Source: Burkholderiales bacterium (GTDB taxonomy: Bacteria; Pseudomonadota; Gammaproteobacteria; Burkholderiales; Burkholderiaceae_D). Taken from it: 55,207 bases of DNA. Shown here piece by piece: positions 35,516 to 44,000 of the stretch (position 1 is the first letter of the stretch; the number at the start of each line of letters is the position of its first letter). Under the pieces are notes generated by a model, which worked only from the letters and a program-made list of their open reading frames with translations, did not search any database and was not told where the DNA came from. The position numbers and the translations under genes are program-made. Where the stretch lies: NCBI GenBank assembly GCA_016177875.1, contig JACOUL010000006.1, positions 1 to 55,207 of the forward strand, read 5' to 3'.

Positions 35516-35710
35516 CGGCGCACCCTATCGCTCGTACATGCGGGCTTGCGTGAATTGAGGCTGGGCATATTCGTTCTCCGTCCGGTTGCCGGTTTTACGA
35601 TTATAGGCCAAGCTCGTGAAACCTCAGGTTAGCTCAGCCCGTCTCCTGCTATGCCCGATCAATGCGGAAAATTTTTTGAACCACCCGCCCCATCCCCGCG
35701 ACACAAGGCC

Positions 35711-36094
35711 ATGAACCATCAATCTCGACAGGGAAATTGTCGGCACATTTCAGTCGGCAGACTGATATTGCCGATGCTATTGACCGGGGCCACGCTCGCG
35801 CCCTCGGCTGCAGCACAGCAGCCTGCGATCAAGCCCGTCAATGTTCCCTATCTTTCGTACACGGGACGCCATGAAGCGGCGAATATTCCGCTGTTGACCA
35901 TACCGGCCTTGAGCTATATCGGGAAGGCCAAGGATTCGACCATCCCTGTCGTGCAGACCCCGCCGCTGCACTATCAAGGCCATGTGCCGCTGCCGGCTGT
36001 CACGGTTGCTGCATTCAGCTATGTCGGCCGCGGCGATCCTAAAGGCATCGCTGCGGTTACCACGCCGGCACTGAGCTATAAGGGGAAGAAATGA
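35711..36094 (+). CDS. Secreted protein with short P-x-L-S-Y-x-G-K repeats
   Basis: This protein of about 127 residues has a signal peptide (ISVGRLILPMLLTGATLAPSAAAQ). The mature part consists of four to five repeats of about 20 residues centred on PYLSYTGR, PALSYIGK, PPLHYQGH, AAFSYVGR and PALSYKGK, each followed by a short hydrophobic I-P-x-V-x-T strand. I do not recognise the family. The frame is open from 35651; the start at 35711 (MNHQSRQG) is a compromise that keeps the signal peptide near the N terminus, and neither start has a clear ribosome site. It is followed 25 bp later by another secreted protein gene, so a two-gene operon is likely. Confidence 0.6.
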   Translation: MNHQSRQGNCRHISVGRLILPMLLTGATLAPSAAAQQPAIKPVNVPYLSYTGRHEAANIPLLTIPALSYIGKAKDSTIPVVQTPPLHYQGHVPLPAVTVAAFSYVGRGDPKGIAAVTTPALSYKGKK

Positions 36095-36119
36095 ACACAC
36101 AATCAAGAAAGGAACAGTC

Positions 36120-36578
36120 ATGAGACGCATCGCACTGATCGGCAGCCTGTTAGCAATCTGCCCGACGATAGTCTGGGCACAGGCCAATTTCGTACTCCCT
36201 GCCGTACCCAAGGAAGCGGTCTTCAATGTGCCGGTCAACATCAACAATCTGCCGCAGGCCGTGGTGAACAAGATCTCGGTGATTTGTGAAGTGCATTCTT
36301 CCGTGAACCCGCCGACGAACGATTCGGGCGGCACCCAGCTTGCCGCCGGCAGCGAGAGTGTCAACCTGGTAAACGGCGCTTATAACGGCATGGTGAAAGT
36401 CAGCTTCACCGTTCCTGCCACCGACGTCGCCAAGGCGAAGTCATGGCGTTGCCGCATGTTCGCTTCGGGTCCCACTTTCAGCCAATTCAATCTTGATCTG
36501 TATTTCAATTTGCCCGATGCCGCCAAACCTGCGCCGGGGACGACGCCGAAGACTTCTGCGAGCGGAAAATATGATTGA
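36120..36578 (+). CDS. Secreted protein of unknown family
   Basis: This 152-residue protein has a clear signal peptide (MRRIALIGSLLAICPTIVWAQ). The mature part is predicted beta-rich, with two Cys (VICEVHS and WRCRMF) that could form a disulphide, and a Pro/Thr/Ser-rich tail. No family is recognised. AAAGGAACAG precedes the ATG. Its position directly after the S-Y-x-G repeat protein suggests the two act together at the cell surface or in the periplasm. Confidence 0.6.
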   Translation: MRRIALIGSLLAICPTIVWAQANFVLPAVPKEAVFNVPVNINNLPQAVVNKISVICEVHSSVNPPTNDSGGTQLAAGSESVNLVNGAYNGMVKVSFTVPATDVAKAKSWRCRMFASGPTFSQFNLDLYFNLPDAAKPAPGTTPKTSASGKYD

Positions 36579-36684
36579 CGCAAGTCAGTCTAGGCACGTG
36601 ACGCCGAACTTCAAAGAATTCAGCTGAATGTACTATCCCGGCAAATCCGCTTGATCGTCGTGCCCGCTCGGGCACAATAGCGCC

Positions 36685-37056
36685 ATGCCGTTCAAACCCC
36701 AAATGAAGCGAACCCTGCTGCTCAGCGTCGGCGTATTGTGCGTCGTGCTGGGCACAATAGGCATATTTGTTCCGCTGTTGCCGACAGTGCCATTCATGAT
36801 CGCAGCCGCCGCGTGCTTCGGCTATACCCACAAGCACTGGGAAGATAAGCTGCTCAATCATCCTCGCTATGGCGAAACCATCCGCGCGTGGCGCGAGGCA
36901 GGGGCGATTCCGCGCAAGGCGAAATGGATGGCGACGGCTCTGATGGCATTCAGCGCTGCACTTAGCTGGTGGCAGCTTCCTCTGACGGTAGCTTGGCTAC
37001 CGAGCGCGGTGGGCGTCGCGGTTGCCGCCTGGATGTGGAGTCGTCCGGAGCGCTAA
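36685..37056 (+). CDS. DUF454 (YbaN-like) inner-membrane protein
   Basis: This 123-residue protein has three transmembrane helices. The signature LGTIGIFVPLLPTVPFMIAA followed by ACFGYTHKHWEDKLLNHPRYG is that of DUF454/YbaN. Function is unknown in the family. No partner genes are evident; the gene converges on the binding-protein gene that follows. Confidence 0.85.
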   Translation: MPFKPQMKRTLLLSVGVLCVVLGTIGIFVPLLPTVPFMIAAAACFGYTHKHWEDKLLNHPRYGETIRAWREAGAIPRKAKWMATALMAFSAALSWWQLPLTVAWLPSAVGVAVAAWMWSRPER

Positions 37057-37103
37057 GGTCTGCCACCAAGCCTCGGCTTGGACAGACCACGGACAAATGC
37101 AAA

Positions 37104-37928
37104 TTAACGAGGCGCAGACCGGTTTTTCAGAAGAGGATGTTTTGCATTCCACTCCTTGGGCCAGCCCACTTCCTGCTGTGCTCGAATGCGATAACGCTCG
37201 ATGAGCCCTTCAGACTTCATTTTTTTCAGGGCAGCAGTCAACAGCGGCGCAAGCGAAGCATGTTTTTTGCTTAGATAGAGATACAGAGGCATGGCATTCT
37301 CAAGATCGAAGAGTTTGCGGACTGCCGAAAAGTCATCGGTCTTGGATTGAAATAATTCGTTGAGCACGGCCATATCGACATCGCAATAAATGTCGGTTCG
37401 TCCGGAAGCAAGCTTTCTCAAACCTTGTATTGGTAAAACAATGTGAGACAGCTGGTCTGCCGGCACGATGGACTTCAACGCATTTTCACACGCAACATTA
37501 TCCCGTCTGTACTCAACGTTCAAATATGAAGGAAGCGCTTCCAGCTTATCCGCCTGAAGTTTCGGATTTGCGGTATAGATGCCCCATGCGAAGATAAAAA
37601 CCGGTTCGTCAACTCTGATCAGATCGGGATAAGCAGCGCCATCGGCGAGCGTTCTAGGCATCTCCGCGTCGATATTGCCTTGTTGAAGCTCCACATTCAA
37701 TCTCGGCAACGGCAGCTTAACGAACGTAATGCCAAGGCCGAGCCGAGAAAATAATTCGGCATAAACCAGCCGCTCCCACGCGCCCGCGAAATTAGTTTCC
37801 GATTTTGTCGTCCCGATCACGAAGGGAGCGGTGCCCGCGGATGTCGCCAATGGCGCACTTTTCGTATGTGTTGCAAAGACCAAGAGGCAGACTGCAATAA
37901 AAGCTGAATTGAGAAGTTTTGACGTCAT
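37104..37928 (-). CDS. Periplasmic solute-binding protein, SBP_bac_3-like
   Basis: This protein of about 274 residues has a signal peptide (MTSKLLNSAFIAVCLLVFATHTKS). The fold pattern (NFAGAWERLVYAELFSRLGL, then a GNIDAEMPRT segment and repeated strand-helix units) resembles family 3 periplasmic binding proteins. No ABC permease or ATPase is adjacent, so it may work alone, or as a sensor partner. ATG 37928 is preferred to a GTG six codons upstream because it places the signal peptide correctly. Confidence 0.7.
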   Translation of the reverse strand: MTSKLLNSAFIAVCLLVFATHTKSAPLATSAGTAPFVIGTTKSETNFAGAWERLVYAELFSRLGLGITFVKLPLPRLNVELQQGNIDAEMPRTLADGAAYPDLIRVDEPVFIFAWGIYTANPKLQADKLEALPSYLNVEYRRDNVACENALKSIVPADQLSHIVLPIQGLRKLASGRTDIYCDVDMAVLNELFQSKTDDFSAVRKLFDLENAMPLYLYLSKKHASLAPLLTAALKKMKSEGLIERYRIRAQQEVGWPKEWNAKHPLLKNRSAPR

Positions 37929-38082
37929 CTTTCGTATGCTTAGCACCTATTTATTTCGGCAATTATACGGAGGCATAGCAATAGGGGGCATCAATAGAGG
38001 GGCAGACAATTATTTAATGCGAAGTTATGAATACAAGAATGACTGCCGGAGCGCGCCCAACGTATGAAAATAATGTCGGTTT

Positions 38083-38100
38083 ATCCCATAAATATGGGAT
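38083..38100. repeat. Short palindrome upstream of lipoprotein pair
   Basis: ATCCCATA and TATGGGAT flank AA. It lies about 145 bp before the first lipoprotein gene in a 300-bp noncoding gap that otherwise shows no clear feature. It could be an operator or a small hairpin. Confidence 0.3.
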
Positions 38101-38244
38101 GGCAAAAAGCGGTCCCAAATGATAAATTCGGCGGCGGCGTCGCCTAGCCTGCAATAACAACCCAAGGAGCTCGGCCGCCGACAATTTCGCTCCACCCCAA
38201 TCGTACTTTTAATATCAAAAAACACCTTAACTCAGGGAGAATGT

Positions 38245-38808
38245 ATGCAACGCATTAAGATCGCATTACTGGCGCTCGCCGTCACCATTTTCAGTTCCGG
38301 ATGCGCGATGGTCGCGCCGCAATACACTGCGTCACTGGACAATGTACAGGCACTGAAAGACTCGGGAAACTACTCAACCAAGGTTGGTGAGTTCCAAGCC
38401 GGCAAAGACAAGGCATACGCTAATCCGATCAGCATACGCGGCTCGACGCTAATGTCGCCCTACAACAACTCCTATGCCAACTATGTGGCAGAAGCGCTCA
38501 AGCAGGAACTGGCCCTGGCGAAAAAACTGTCGGCCGATACCAGCACCGAAATTTCCGGCATGGTTCTTAAGAACGACATCGATGCGACCGGCGTTGAAAA
38601 AGGCTTCGCCGACATTGAAGCGCGCTTCATCGTAAAGCGTAGCGGCCAGGTGCGTTATGACCAAGTGAAATCGGTAAAGCACGAATTCCCTTCATCTTTC
38701 GCGGGCGCAGTGGCAATCCCCAAAGCAGTTCAAGAATATCCGATAGCCGTTCAAAAACTTCTTGGCCTCGTCTACAAGGACCCGGCATTCATCGACGCAC
38801 TTAAATAA
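38245..38808 (+). CDS. Lipoprotein of unknown function (first of a pair)
   Basis: This 187-residue protein has lipobox FSSGC near residue 20. The mature region holds an N-terminal S-T-L-M-S-P segment with Y-V-A-E-A-L-K-Q-E-L-A, as in small outer-membrane lipoproteins that assist envelope assembly. No family is recognised with confidence. AGGGAG precedes the ATG. The next lipoprotein gene starts 30 bp after its stop, so the two form an operon. Confidence 0.65.
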   Translation: MQRIKIALLALAVTIFSSGCAMVAPQYTASLDNVQALKDSGNYSTKVGEFQAGKDKAYANPISIRGSTLMSPYNNSYANYVAEALKQELALAKKLSADTSTEISGMVLKNDIDATGVEKGFADIEARFIVKRSGQVRYDQVKSVKHEFPSSFAGAVAIPKAVQEYPIAVQKLLGLVYKDPAFIDALK

Positions 38809-38838
38809 CCATTCCCAAACCAACAATAAGGAAATCCA

Positions 38839-39429
38839 ATGAATATCGCTAAGCTTCTTTCATCCATCGCCATCGTTTCCGCACTGGTCGGATGTGCACA
38901 CCCCATCACCATTAATCCGGACATGAGCAAAATCGAACCCAGCGCCGGCGCTCAGCCCATCAAGAAAAACGTCGCTTACTACATTGCTGATGATGTGCGC
39001 ACGAAGGAAGTCGTCACGCCGGGGGGTGGCGGTGACAGAGTAAGCTACCAACCCTATCGCGACATCGAAACTGCCTTTTACAAAATGCTAACCAACGTGT
39101 TTGGCAACGTCGTCAAACTGAAATCGCCGAAAGATGCTGAAGCGATCAGCAAGAACAACGTCGCCTATGTCATCACGCCTCAATTGGTAACCGATTCTTC
39201 ATCGCCCAGCCCTTTCACCTGGCCACCGACTAAATTTAAAGTAGATCTGACTTGCAGCATCGCAGATGCTGCAGGCAACCCCATCCTCTCCAAGCAAGTG
39301 TCGGGTGCAGGTGAAGCGGAATTTGACGAATTCAAAGCAGATTTTTCACTGAGCGCCAGACGCGCCAGCCAGGATGCCTTATTGAAGATGCAGCAGGCCT
39401 TGTCCGACGCCCAAGAGTTGCGTAAGTAA
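38839..39429 (+). CDS. Lipoprotein of unknown function (second of a pair)
   Basis: This 196-residue protein has lipobox ALVGC near residue 19. The body contains KKNVAYYIADDVRTKEV and an NNVAYVITPQLVT strand-rich segment with a long C-terminal helix, somewhat like its partner's N-terminal A-L-K-Q-E-L helix. AAGGAA precedes the ATG. Together with the preceding gene it may form an outer-membrane lipoprotein pair. Role unknown. Confidence 0.65.
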   Translation: MNIAKLLSSIAIVSALVGCAHPITINPDMSKIEPSAGAQPIKKNVAYYIADDVRTKEVVTPGGGGDRVSYQPYRDIETAFYKMLTNVFGNVVKLKSPKDAEAISKNNVAYVITPQLVTDSSSPSPFTWPPTKFKVDLTCSIADAAGNPILSKQVSGAGEAEFDEFKADFSLSARRASQDALLKMQQALSDAQELRK

Positions 39430-39522
39430 AGCGCACCTCTCAATACTCTGCGCAGGCGGAAGTGATTTGCACGGCCGCCTGTTCAGTGATCCTAGGATTT
39501 CCCCGCGAATACCAGACTCCAT

Positions 39523-39729
39523 TTATTGCTGCCCAAGTCTTTGTTCAGTTTTCTGCGCCTGTTGCTTGCGCGCGTTCGACAGGGATTGATTTGTGCCGAC
39601 TGCGGCATCTTTCTTGATCTCGGCTGCTGACTGCTTGAAGGAAAGCTCCAGCATTGTTCCCAGTTCGCTCTGATTTTTTTTCTTATTTGGATCACCAATT
39701 GCGTTTGCGGTTTCGATGATCGACTTCAT
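39523..39729 (-). CDS. Small hydrophilic protein of unknown function
   Basis: This 68-residue protein is rich in Lys, Gln and Ala, with helical propensity, starting MKSIIETANAIGDPNKKK. It has no signal peptide or membrane helix. The upstream ribosome site is weak. It stands alone between a lipoprotein gene and a plus-strand hypothetical. It may be real, but coding evidence is modest. Confidence 0.45.
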   Translation of the reverse strand: MKSIIETANAIGDPNKKKNQSELGTMLELSFKQSAAEIKKDAAVGTNQSLSNARKQQAQKTEQRLGQQ

Positions 39730-39869
39730 TGTTTTCTCATACTCGTCGCCGGCTTGTTTGACGTTTGGGATCTATGGGATTTGTTGATTCATTTTTGGGA
39801 GATTGAGGGATAATTGGGAACCCCATTTTTTCTTCGGAATGCATCTTCTTTTTTACGATAGGGTTAACA

Positions 39870-40382
39870 ATGTCCGTTTCCATACTTCCCGGCGGAGAAC
39901 AAATATACGAAAACCGAGCCAGTAATTACCGGATGGCGTTTTCGCCAGGATGGGAGATCAATACGCAGTTCGCGCGCCATGATTTTCAGGCGACACGTCC
40001 CGATGGAGCCGACGGAGTGTTGGGCGTGAATGTGTTCACGCAATACATGCCGGACTTGGCAAACCAAACGCAGACCGACTTGCTCGACAATTTCGGCTTG
40101 GGCGATTTCAACGACATGGTGCAAAACAGCTTTCACGCCAGCTTCGAGATGATGCCCATGGGTCAAACGCCGGTGCGCCATTTCATGATCGGCGAACAGG
40201 TTTGGTTCGCAGCAAACTATCAACTGATCGGACGCACTAACGGCAACCTATGCGCGCTGTGTTATTTCCTCACTTTCCGGCGCGGGTGGTTTTACCATTT
40301 CAAATGTTTTTTCGAACCGGCGCACACGCAAGCTGCACAGGCTTGCTTCGACCGCCTTATTCGCGGTGTAGATCTGACCTAG
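39870..40382 (+). CDS. Conserved-looking hypothetical protein
   Basis: This 170-residue protein starts MSVSILPGGEQIYENRASNY. It has a compact alternating hydrophobic/aromatic pattern suggestive of a single alpha/beta or PsbP/Mog1-like fold, with no signal peptide. I do not recognise a family. It converges with the HEAT-repeat gene, with a 1-bp gap between the stop codons. The GC-rich codon use matches its neighbours. Confidence 0.55.
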   Translation: MSVSILPGGEQIYENRASNYRMAFSPGWEINTQFARHDFQATRPDGADGVLGVNVFTQYMPDLANQTQTDLLDNFGLGDFNDMVQNSFHASFEMMPMGQTPVRHFMIGEQVWFAANYQLIGRTNGNLCALCYFLTFRRGWFYHFKCFFEPAHTQAAQACFDRLIRGVDLT

Positions 40383-40383
40383 A

Positions 40384-41391
40384 CTATAAGCCCAGTATCT
40401 GCGAACGCAATTGGCCGAGATTCGCCGCTTCGTCTTTGCTCAGTGTAAAGCTCTCCAGAACTTGCAAGGCGTTACCTCTTACATCCTTGCTCTCGTTCTG
40501 GTTGTTGGCCATGCCAAGCAGTGCCGCTTTGACGATGTCGGATTTAGTGCCGGACTGTGCTACCGCGGTCACGGCAGCCTGGCGCACTTGAGGCGATTGA
40601 TCCGCCAATGCCTGGGACCACTGTTCTTGGCTGCTGCCTGTCTTATCCCACTGGGCCAGTTGCAAAATGCTTTGGAGCCGTATGTTGGGGTCGGCATGCC
40701 TGGTTAAATTCTGCAGCTGCGCCACAATGGCGCCTCCATCCTTCGACAGCACATTTGTTTGGGGCGCATTGCCTTCGGCATCGGCCGGGGGCTTGAGCGC
40801 AGCCAGCGCCAGCATGATGCCTTCCGGCGTTTTATCTGTGGTCAAGGCTCGCAGAATGATGGGGTGTACTTCAGGCACATCGCCGCTTAAGTTTTGCAGC
40901 ATGGTAAAGCCGTCCTTGCGCTGGGCCATATCGCTGCTTAAGGCAAGCCGCTTGGAGAAAGCCAGCACTTCCGGTTTCTCGAGGCCGGACAGCAGCGAGA
41001 CCATCAACTGCCTGGTCTGACTGTTGGATTCCTTGTCATAGCTTTGTATGAGCTGCTTCATGACAGCGGGGTCTTCGTTCGCCAACTTGCGCAGCTCATT
41101 CCGCGCGTCGTTACTTTCAACGGATGTGTTGGTTGCCCTCAGGGCCTGTGCCAACAAAACGTCCAATGACTTGTTCGTCTTACGGGTGTCTGTTTTACCG
41201 GCATCTGCATTGCCCCATGTCCAAAGACCGGACGCTTGCCGGGCGGACGCCGTGCGCTCTGACGGGGTGGCCGCCGCGAGCTGAGCGGCAGTGTTTGCCC
41301 CATCGGCCGGTTCAGGTGTGCTCAACCATATGCCGGTGGCTGTTGCCGCGCAAAAGCCAACGCCGAACAAAGCCACCATGAAGGCTTTCAT
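40384..41391 (-). CDS. Membrane-anchored HEAT-repeat protein
   Basis: This 335-residue protein has an N-terminal signal anchor (MKAFMVALFGVGFCAATATG). A low-complexity spacer and HEAT-type helical repeats follow, for example DPNIRLQSILQLAQWDKTG and SPQVRQAAVTAVAQSGT with spacing of about 35 residues. HEAT repeats usually scaffold protein contacts. It lies 91 bp downstream of the second PhaZ7 gene on the same strand, with a hairpin between, so co-regulation with the depolymerase is possible but unproven. Confidence 0.75.
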   Translation of the reverse strand: MKAFMVALFGVGFCAATATGIWLSTPEPADGANTAAQLAAATPSERTASARQASGLWTWGNADAGKTDTRKTNKSLDVLLAQALRATNTSVESNDARNELRKLANEDPAVMKQLIQSYDKESNSQTRQLMVSLLSGLEKPEVLAFSKRLALSSDMAQRKDGFTMLQNLSGDVPEVHPIILRALTTDKTPEGIMLALAALKPPADAEGNAPQTNVLSKDGGAIVAQLQNLTRHADPNIRLQSILQLAQWDKTGSSQEQWSQALADQSPQVRQAAVTAVAQSGTKSDIVKAALLGMANNQNESKDVRGNALQVLESFTLSKDEAANLGQLRSQILGL

Positions 41392-41427
41392 GAATGATTC
41401 CTAAACGCAGATGTTACGTTGTGAACA

Positions 41428-41449
41428 GACCCGCCCCAAGGGGCGGGTC
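41428..41449. terminator. Hairpin between PhaZ7 copy B and HEAT-repeat gene
   Basis: A 10-bp stem (GACCCGCCCC with its complement) with only AA between the arms lies 34 bp after the depolymerase stop (minus strand). There is no long T run, so termination may be partial. Confidence 0.6.
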
Positions 41450-41482
41450 CGTCACCATCAAGTTTATTTCACCAACTGGTGT

Positions 41483-42625
41483 TTAGTAAGAGACTTTAGG
41501 ACCGGTCGTGTAAGCGGATGCGCAATCGATGCCGGTACAGGTGGTCAACAGCATGCGCTGGATGATTTTGCCGGTATTGGTCTTCGAGCGGAAATGCCCG
41601 ACACCGCTGGATGTGTCGCCGCCGCCCTGGTTGTATGGCATGCCATCCGCCCAGTCGTAATCTGCCTGAGCAGCGTTACTTCCCGCGCCGACATTGATCT
41701 GCGCTTTCACGTTAGTGGTTGTGCTGGAAAATTTGGCACCAATGTCACAGCCGGCCCAAAACGAAGCGGTGGAACAATGAATCTGGTCTTTAAATCCTGC
41801 CGCCAGCGTATAGAACGACACGCCGGTGTGATTCTGGGGCATTTCGCGCAAGGACTTGCTGGTTCCGGTGCCAGTCCAGTTGTTGGTAATCCACATGCCG
41901 TAGTACCAGCCCTCGGGGAAGAAGCCGAAGATATAGCTGTCATAGTAGTTTTGCGAACCGCAAGTCGTCGCATAGGCATTGGCATAGCCGGTGTAATAGC
42001 AGCTATACAAACCGCGAAGGCCGCCGGCGATATTAACGAACTTGCGCACGCTGCTCCAGTTGCCGTAATACTGGAGCGAAGCCAAGGACATGGACACACC
42101 CATGGAATGGGAAACGATGTCGACTTGCGTCTTGCCGGTGTATGCCTTGACCTTGTCAATGAAGGTCTTGATGATGCTGTACTTGCTGGATGAATGGTAG
42201 TTGTATTGCGGGGAACCCTGCTCGCTGGAGCTGAGGTAAGTCACGCCGAAAATCTCGCAATCGTTATAGCCTTGTGCCTTCAACTCGTCATAGACGGAAT
42301 TTGTCGGCGTGCCGTAACCGCTGACATAGCCGGGCGGCATATCGAAGCTGATGGCATTGTCGCCGTTACCGTGAATGAAAATCACAGGTGTTTTTGTCGC
42401 GGTACATGCGCCGCCGCCGAAACCGCCATAACCGACGCCTGGGCTGAAGGTTCCGCCGTACTGCGTTTGGGTGCCTTGGCAAACATAGCCGTTATTGGTG
42501 CCGCAAGTCAGTGCTTGGGCTTCGCCGGGAGCGACGAGCGTACCGGTCAGGGTCCAAAACAGGGATGTCAAAGATGCCGCAAGGACGGGGAGCAGCCGTT
42601 GTGCTGCTGTCGATTTCATGATCAT
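41483..42625 (-). CDS. phaZ7: PhaZ7-type extracellular PHB depolymerase (copy B)
   Basis: This 380-residue secreted hydrolase is close to copy A at 31075 across its whole length (same layout and 380 codons). Catalytic Ser is in SHSMGVS, Asp in GFKDQIHC and His in GVGHFRSK. It begins MIMKSTAAQRLLPVLAASLT with a signal peptide ending at A-Q-A. A good ribosome site (TAGGAG) precedes ATG 42625. The two copies probably arose by duplication. Differences lie mainly in surface positions, such as HSTVQFYTL versus HTGVSFYTL. Copy B is nearest to the Paucimonas sequence as I recall it in several places. Confidence 0.92.
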   Translation of the reverse strand: MIMKSTAAQRLLPVLAASLTSLFWTLTGTLVAPGEAQALTCGTNNGYVCQGTQTQYGGTFSPGVGYGGFGGGACTATKTPVIFIHGNGDNAISFDMPPGYVSGYGTPTNSVYDELKAQGYNDCEIFGVTYLSSSEQGSPQYNYHSSSKYSIIKTFIDKVKAYTGKTQVDIVSHSMGVSMSLASLQYYGNWSSVRKFVNIAGGLRGLYSCYYTGYANAYATTCGSQNYYDSYIFGFFPEGWYYGMWITNNWTGTGTSKSLREMPQNHTGVSFYTLAAGFKDQIHCSTASFWAGCDIGAKFSSTTTNVKAQINVGAGSNAAQADYDWADGMPYNQGGGDTSSGVGHFRSKTNTGKIIQRMLLTTCTGIDCASAYTTGPKVSY

Positions 42626-43268
42626 TTTTACGTCTCCTAATAATATTTAGTGCACTTTTTTGAAATGGAGGTGCTTTAATCCATTGTTCCGCGTGCGGCG
42701 TCGGGCTCCTTTTTCCCCTTCGCCTCTTCCCCTTGCAGACTCACGGCATAAGGGGTTGAGCGGATAAAGTTTCTAATTGATCATCAACTCCTTTTCATGA
42801 GGGTCCAGGCAAGATCTGGAGCAAGTTGCTCTCCATAAACACTATATGCCATTCTTTATGACAGACAACTCCCTGAACGGGTAGGAAGCAGGTATAGAAA
42901 CAATGGTTAACAATTTGCGGGCGGACACCATGGCGACCGGGGCCGCATTGTGTTAACTTTACCGACAGTCGCGTCACTGAAAACCATTGATCAACGCGGC
43001 GCTGATTGCAGCAAAGTCCCTGCCGACAGCAAAGCCGCTTGCGAGAAGCAAAAGATAAAGGGGGCAGAGGAGCGGAAGTTGTTGGCACCGCGAGTCGATC
43101 GACGCTCATTGCTGAACTTGCATTTCTCGCTCCTTTGAGTTCCCTTCTCCCCCGCGATATAATCCCGCCTTCTTGTCTGCCAGGAAATTGCCTCCAGTAG
43201 TAGCGCGGGTTCGCTCAAGAAGAGCCGGGACGAGCGGTCGCTTTTTTCGAATTTGATTGCACCTGCAT
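42626..43268. other. 640-bp gap with little coding evidence
   Basis: Between the second depolymerase and the DUF3348 gene there is no convincing gene. A short frame near 42990-43090 encodes ADCSKVPADSKAACEKQK, which looks like a fragment of a small Cys-containing secreted protein. The promoter for the DUF3348 operon lies at about 43137-43163. The first ~180 bp is the depolymerase leader. Confidence 0.5.
43136..43163 (+). promoter_or_regulatory. Promoter for the DUF3348-DUF802-OmpA-DUF2894 operon
   Basis: TTTGAG (43136-43141) and TATAAT (43158-43163) are spaced by 16 bp. The -10 is a perfect consensus. This leaves a leader of about 100 nt before the first ATG at 43269. Confidence 0.6.
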
Positions 43269-44000
43269 ATGACGCGAAACCTGACGCGTACAAACTTCCA
43301 CAGTTCAAAACTTATTCGTTGTCTCGCTGACCTGGCCATTGTGGATGCCGTCTATCCGGACAATGCATTTGCAGAAAAGCTAGGACATTGGGTTCACTTT
43401 GCCGATGCAATCGCCCTGTCTGCCGTGCACAGCGGCAGCATTGCAAGCTTGGCAAAAAAACCGAGCGAAGCGCATGCTGCCGCAGGGGCCGAATTCGAGC
43501 GTGTACAAGGCCTCTTGACGAATTCGGTCATGAAGAGCTTCTCGCCCAATTCGGGCCGAGCGCTCATCGAGCTACCCTCACCGGACTTCGCGCTGCCGCT
43601 CAACCTGAATGCGGCTTATGCGCCGTACCGCCGGTTTTATGAAGCGCATCAACGCGACATGGAATTGATCATTCAACCCCTGCGGTTTAATCTCCGCGAG
43701 GCCGTTGCAAAGGCATCACCGAGACTCAAGAAACTTGCCGAATTGGACGAAACGTTTGAGAAAATACTGCGCGACCGCGAGGGCAAGTTACTCGCTAAAG
43801 TGCCGATGCTTTTGAAAAAGCGTTTTGAGCAATTATTCAAAGAACACCAACAGACAGACAACCCCGCCGCTTGGACAAAAGCCGGAGGCTGGCTCGCGCG
43901 CTTTTACCAGGACATGCACATGCTGCTGCTGGCTGAATTAGAGCTCCGCTTGCAACCGGCGATGGGGCTTCTTGAAGCATTCAAACAAGATACGCAATGA
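43269..44000 (+). CDS. DUF3348 family protein, first gene of a stator-like operon
   Basis: This 243-residue soluble protein is mostly helical, with N-terminal SSKLIRCLADLAIVDA and a C-terminal WLARFYQDMHMLLLAELELRL, typical of DUF3348, a family I know from Burkholderiales. Function is unknown. The ATG at 43269 (MTRNLT) is preferred to 43257. Its stop overlaps the next start by ATGA, so translation of the whole operon is coupled. The context suggests it is an assembly factor or partner of the membrane complex that follows. Confidence 0.85.
   Translation: MTRNLTRTNFHSSKLIRCLADLAIVDAVYPDNAFAEKLGHWVHFADAIALSAVHSGSIASLAKKPSEAHAAAGAEFERVQGLLTNSVMKSFSPNSGRALIELPSPDFALPLNLNAAYAPYRRFYEAHQRDMELIIQPLRFNLREAVAKASPRLKKLAELDETFEKILRDREGKLLAKVPMLLKKRFEQLFKEHQQTDNPAAWTKAGGWLARFYQDMHMLLLAELELRLQPAMGLLEAFKQDTQ

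Noticed and set aside
33830..35632. 600-codon open frame on the plus strand
   Set aside because: It runs antisense to the nucleotide cyclase and pap genes, which have intact catalytic motifs. No protein-like composition was seen.
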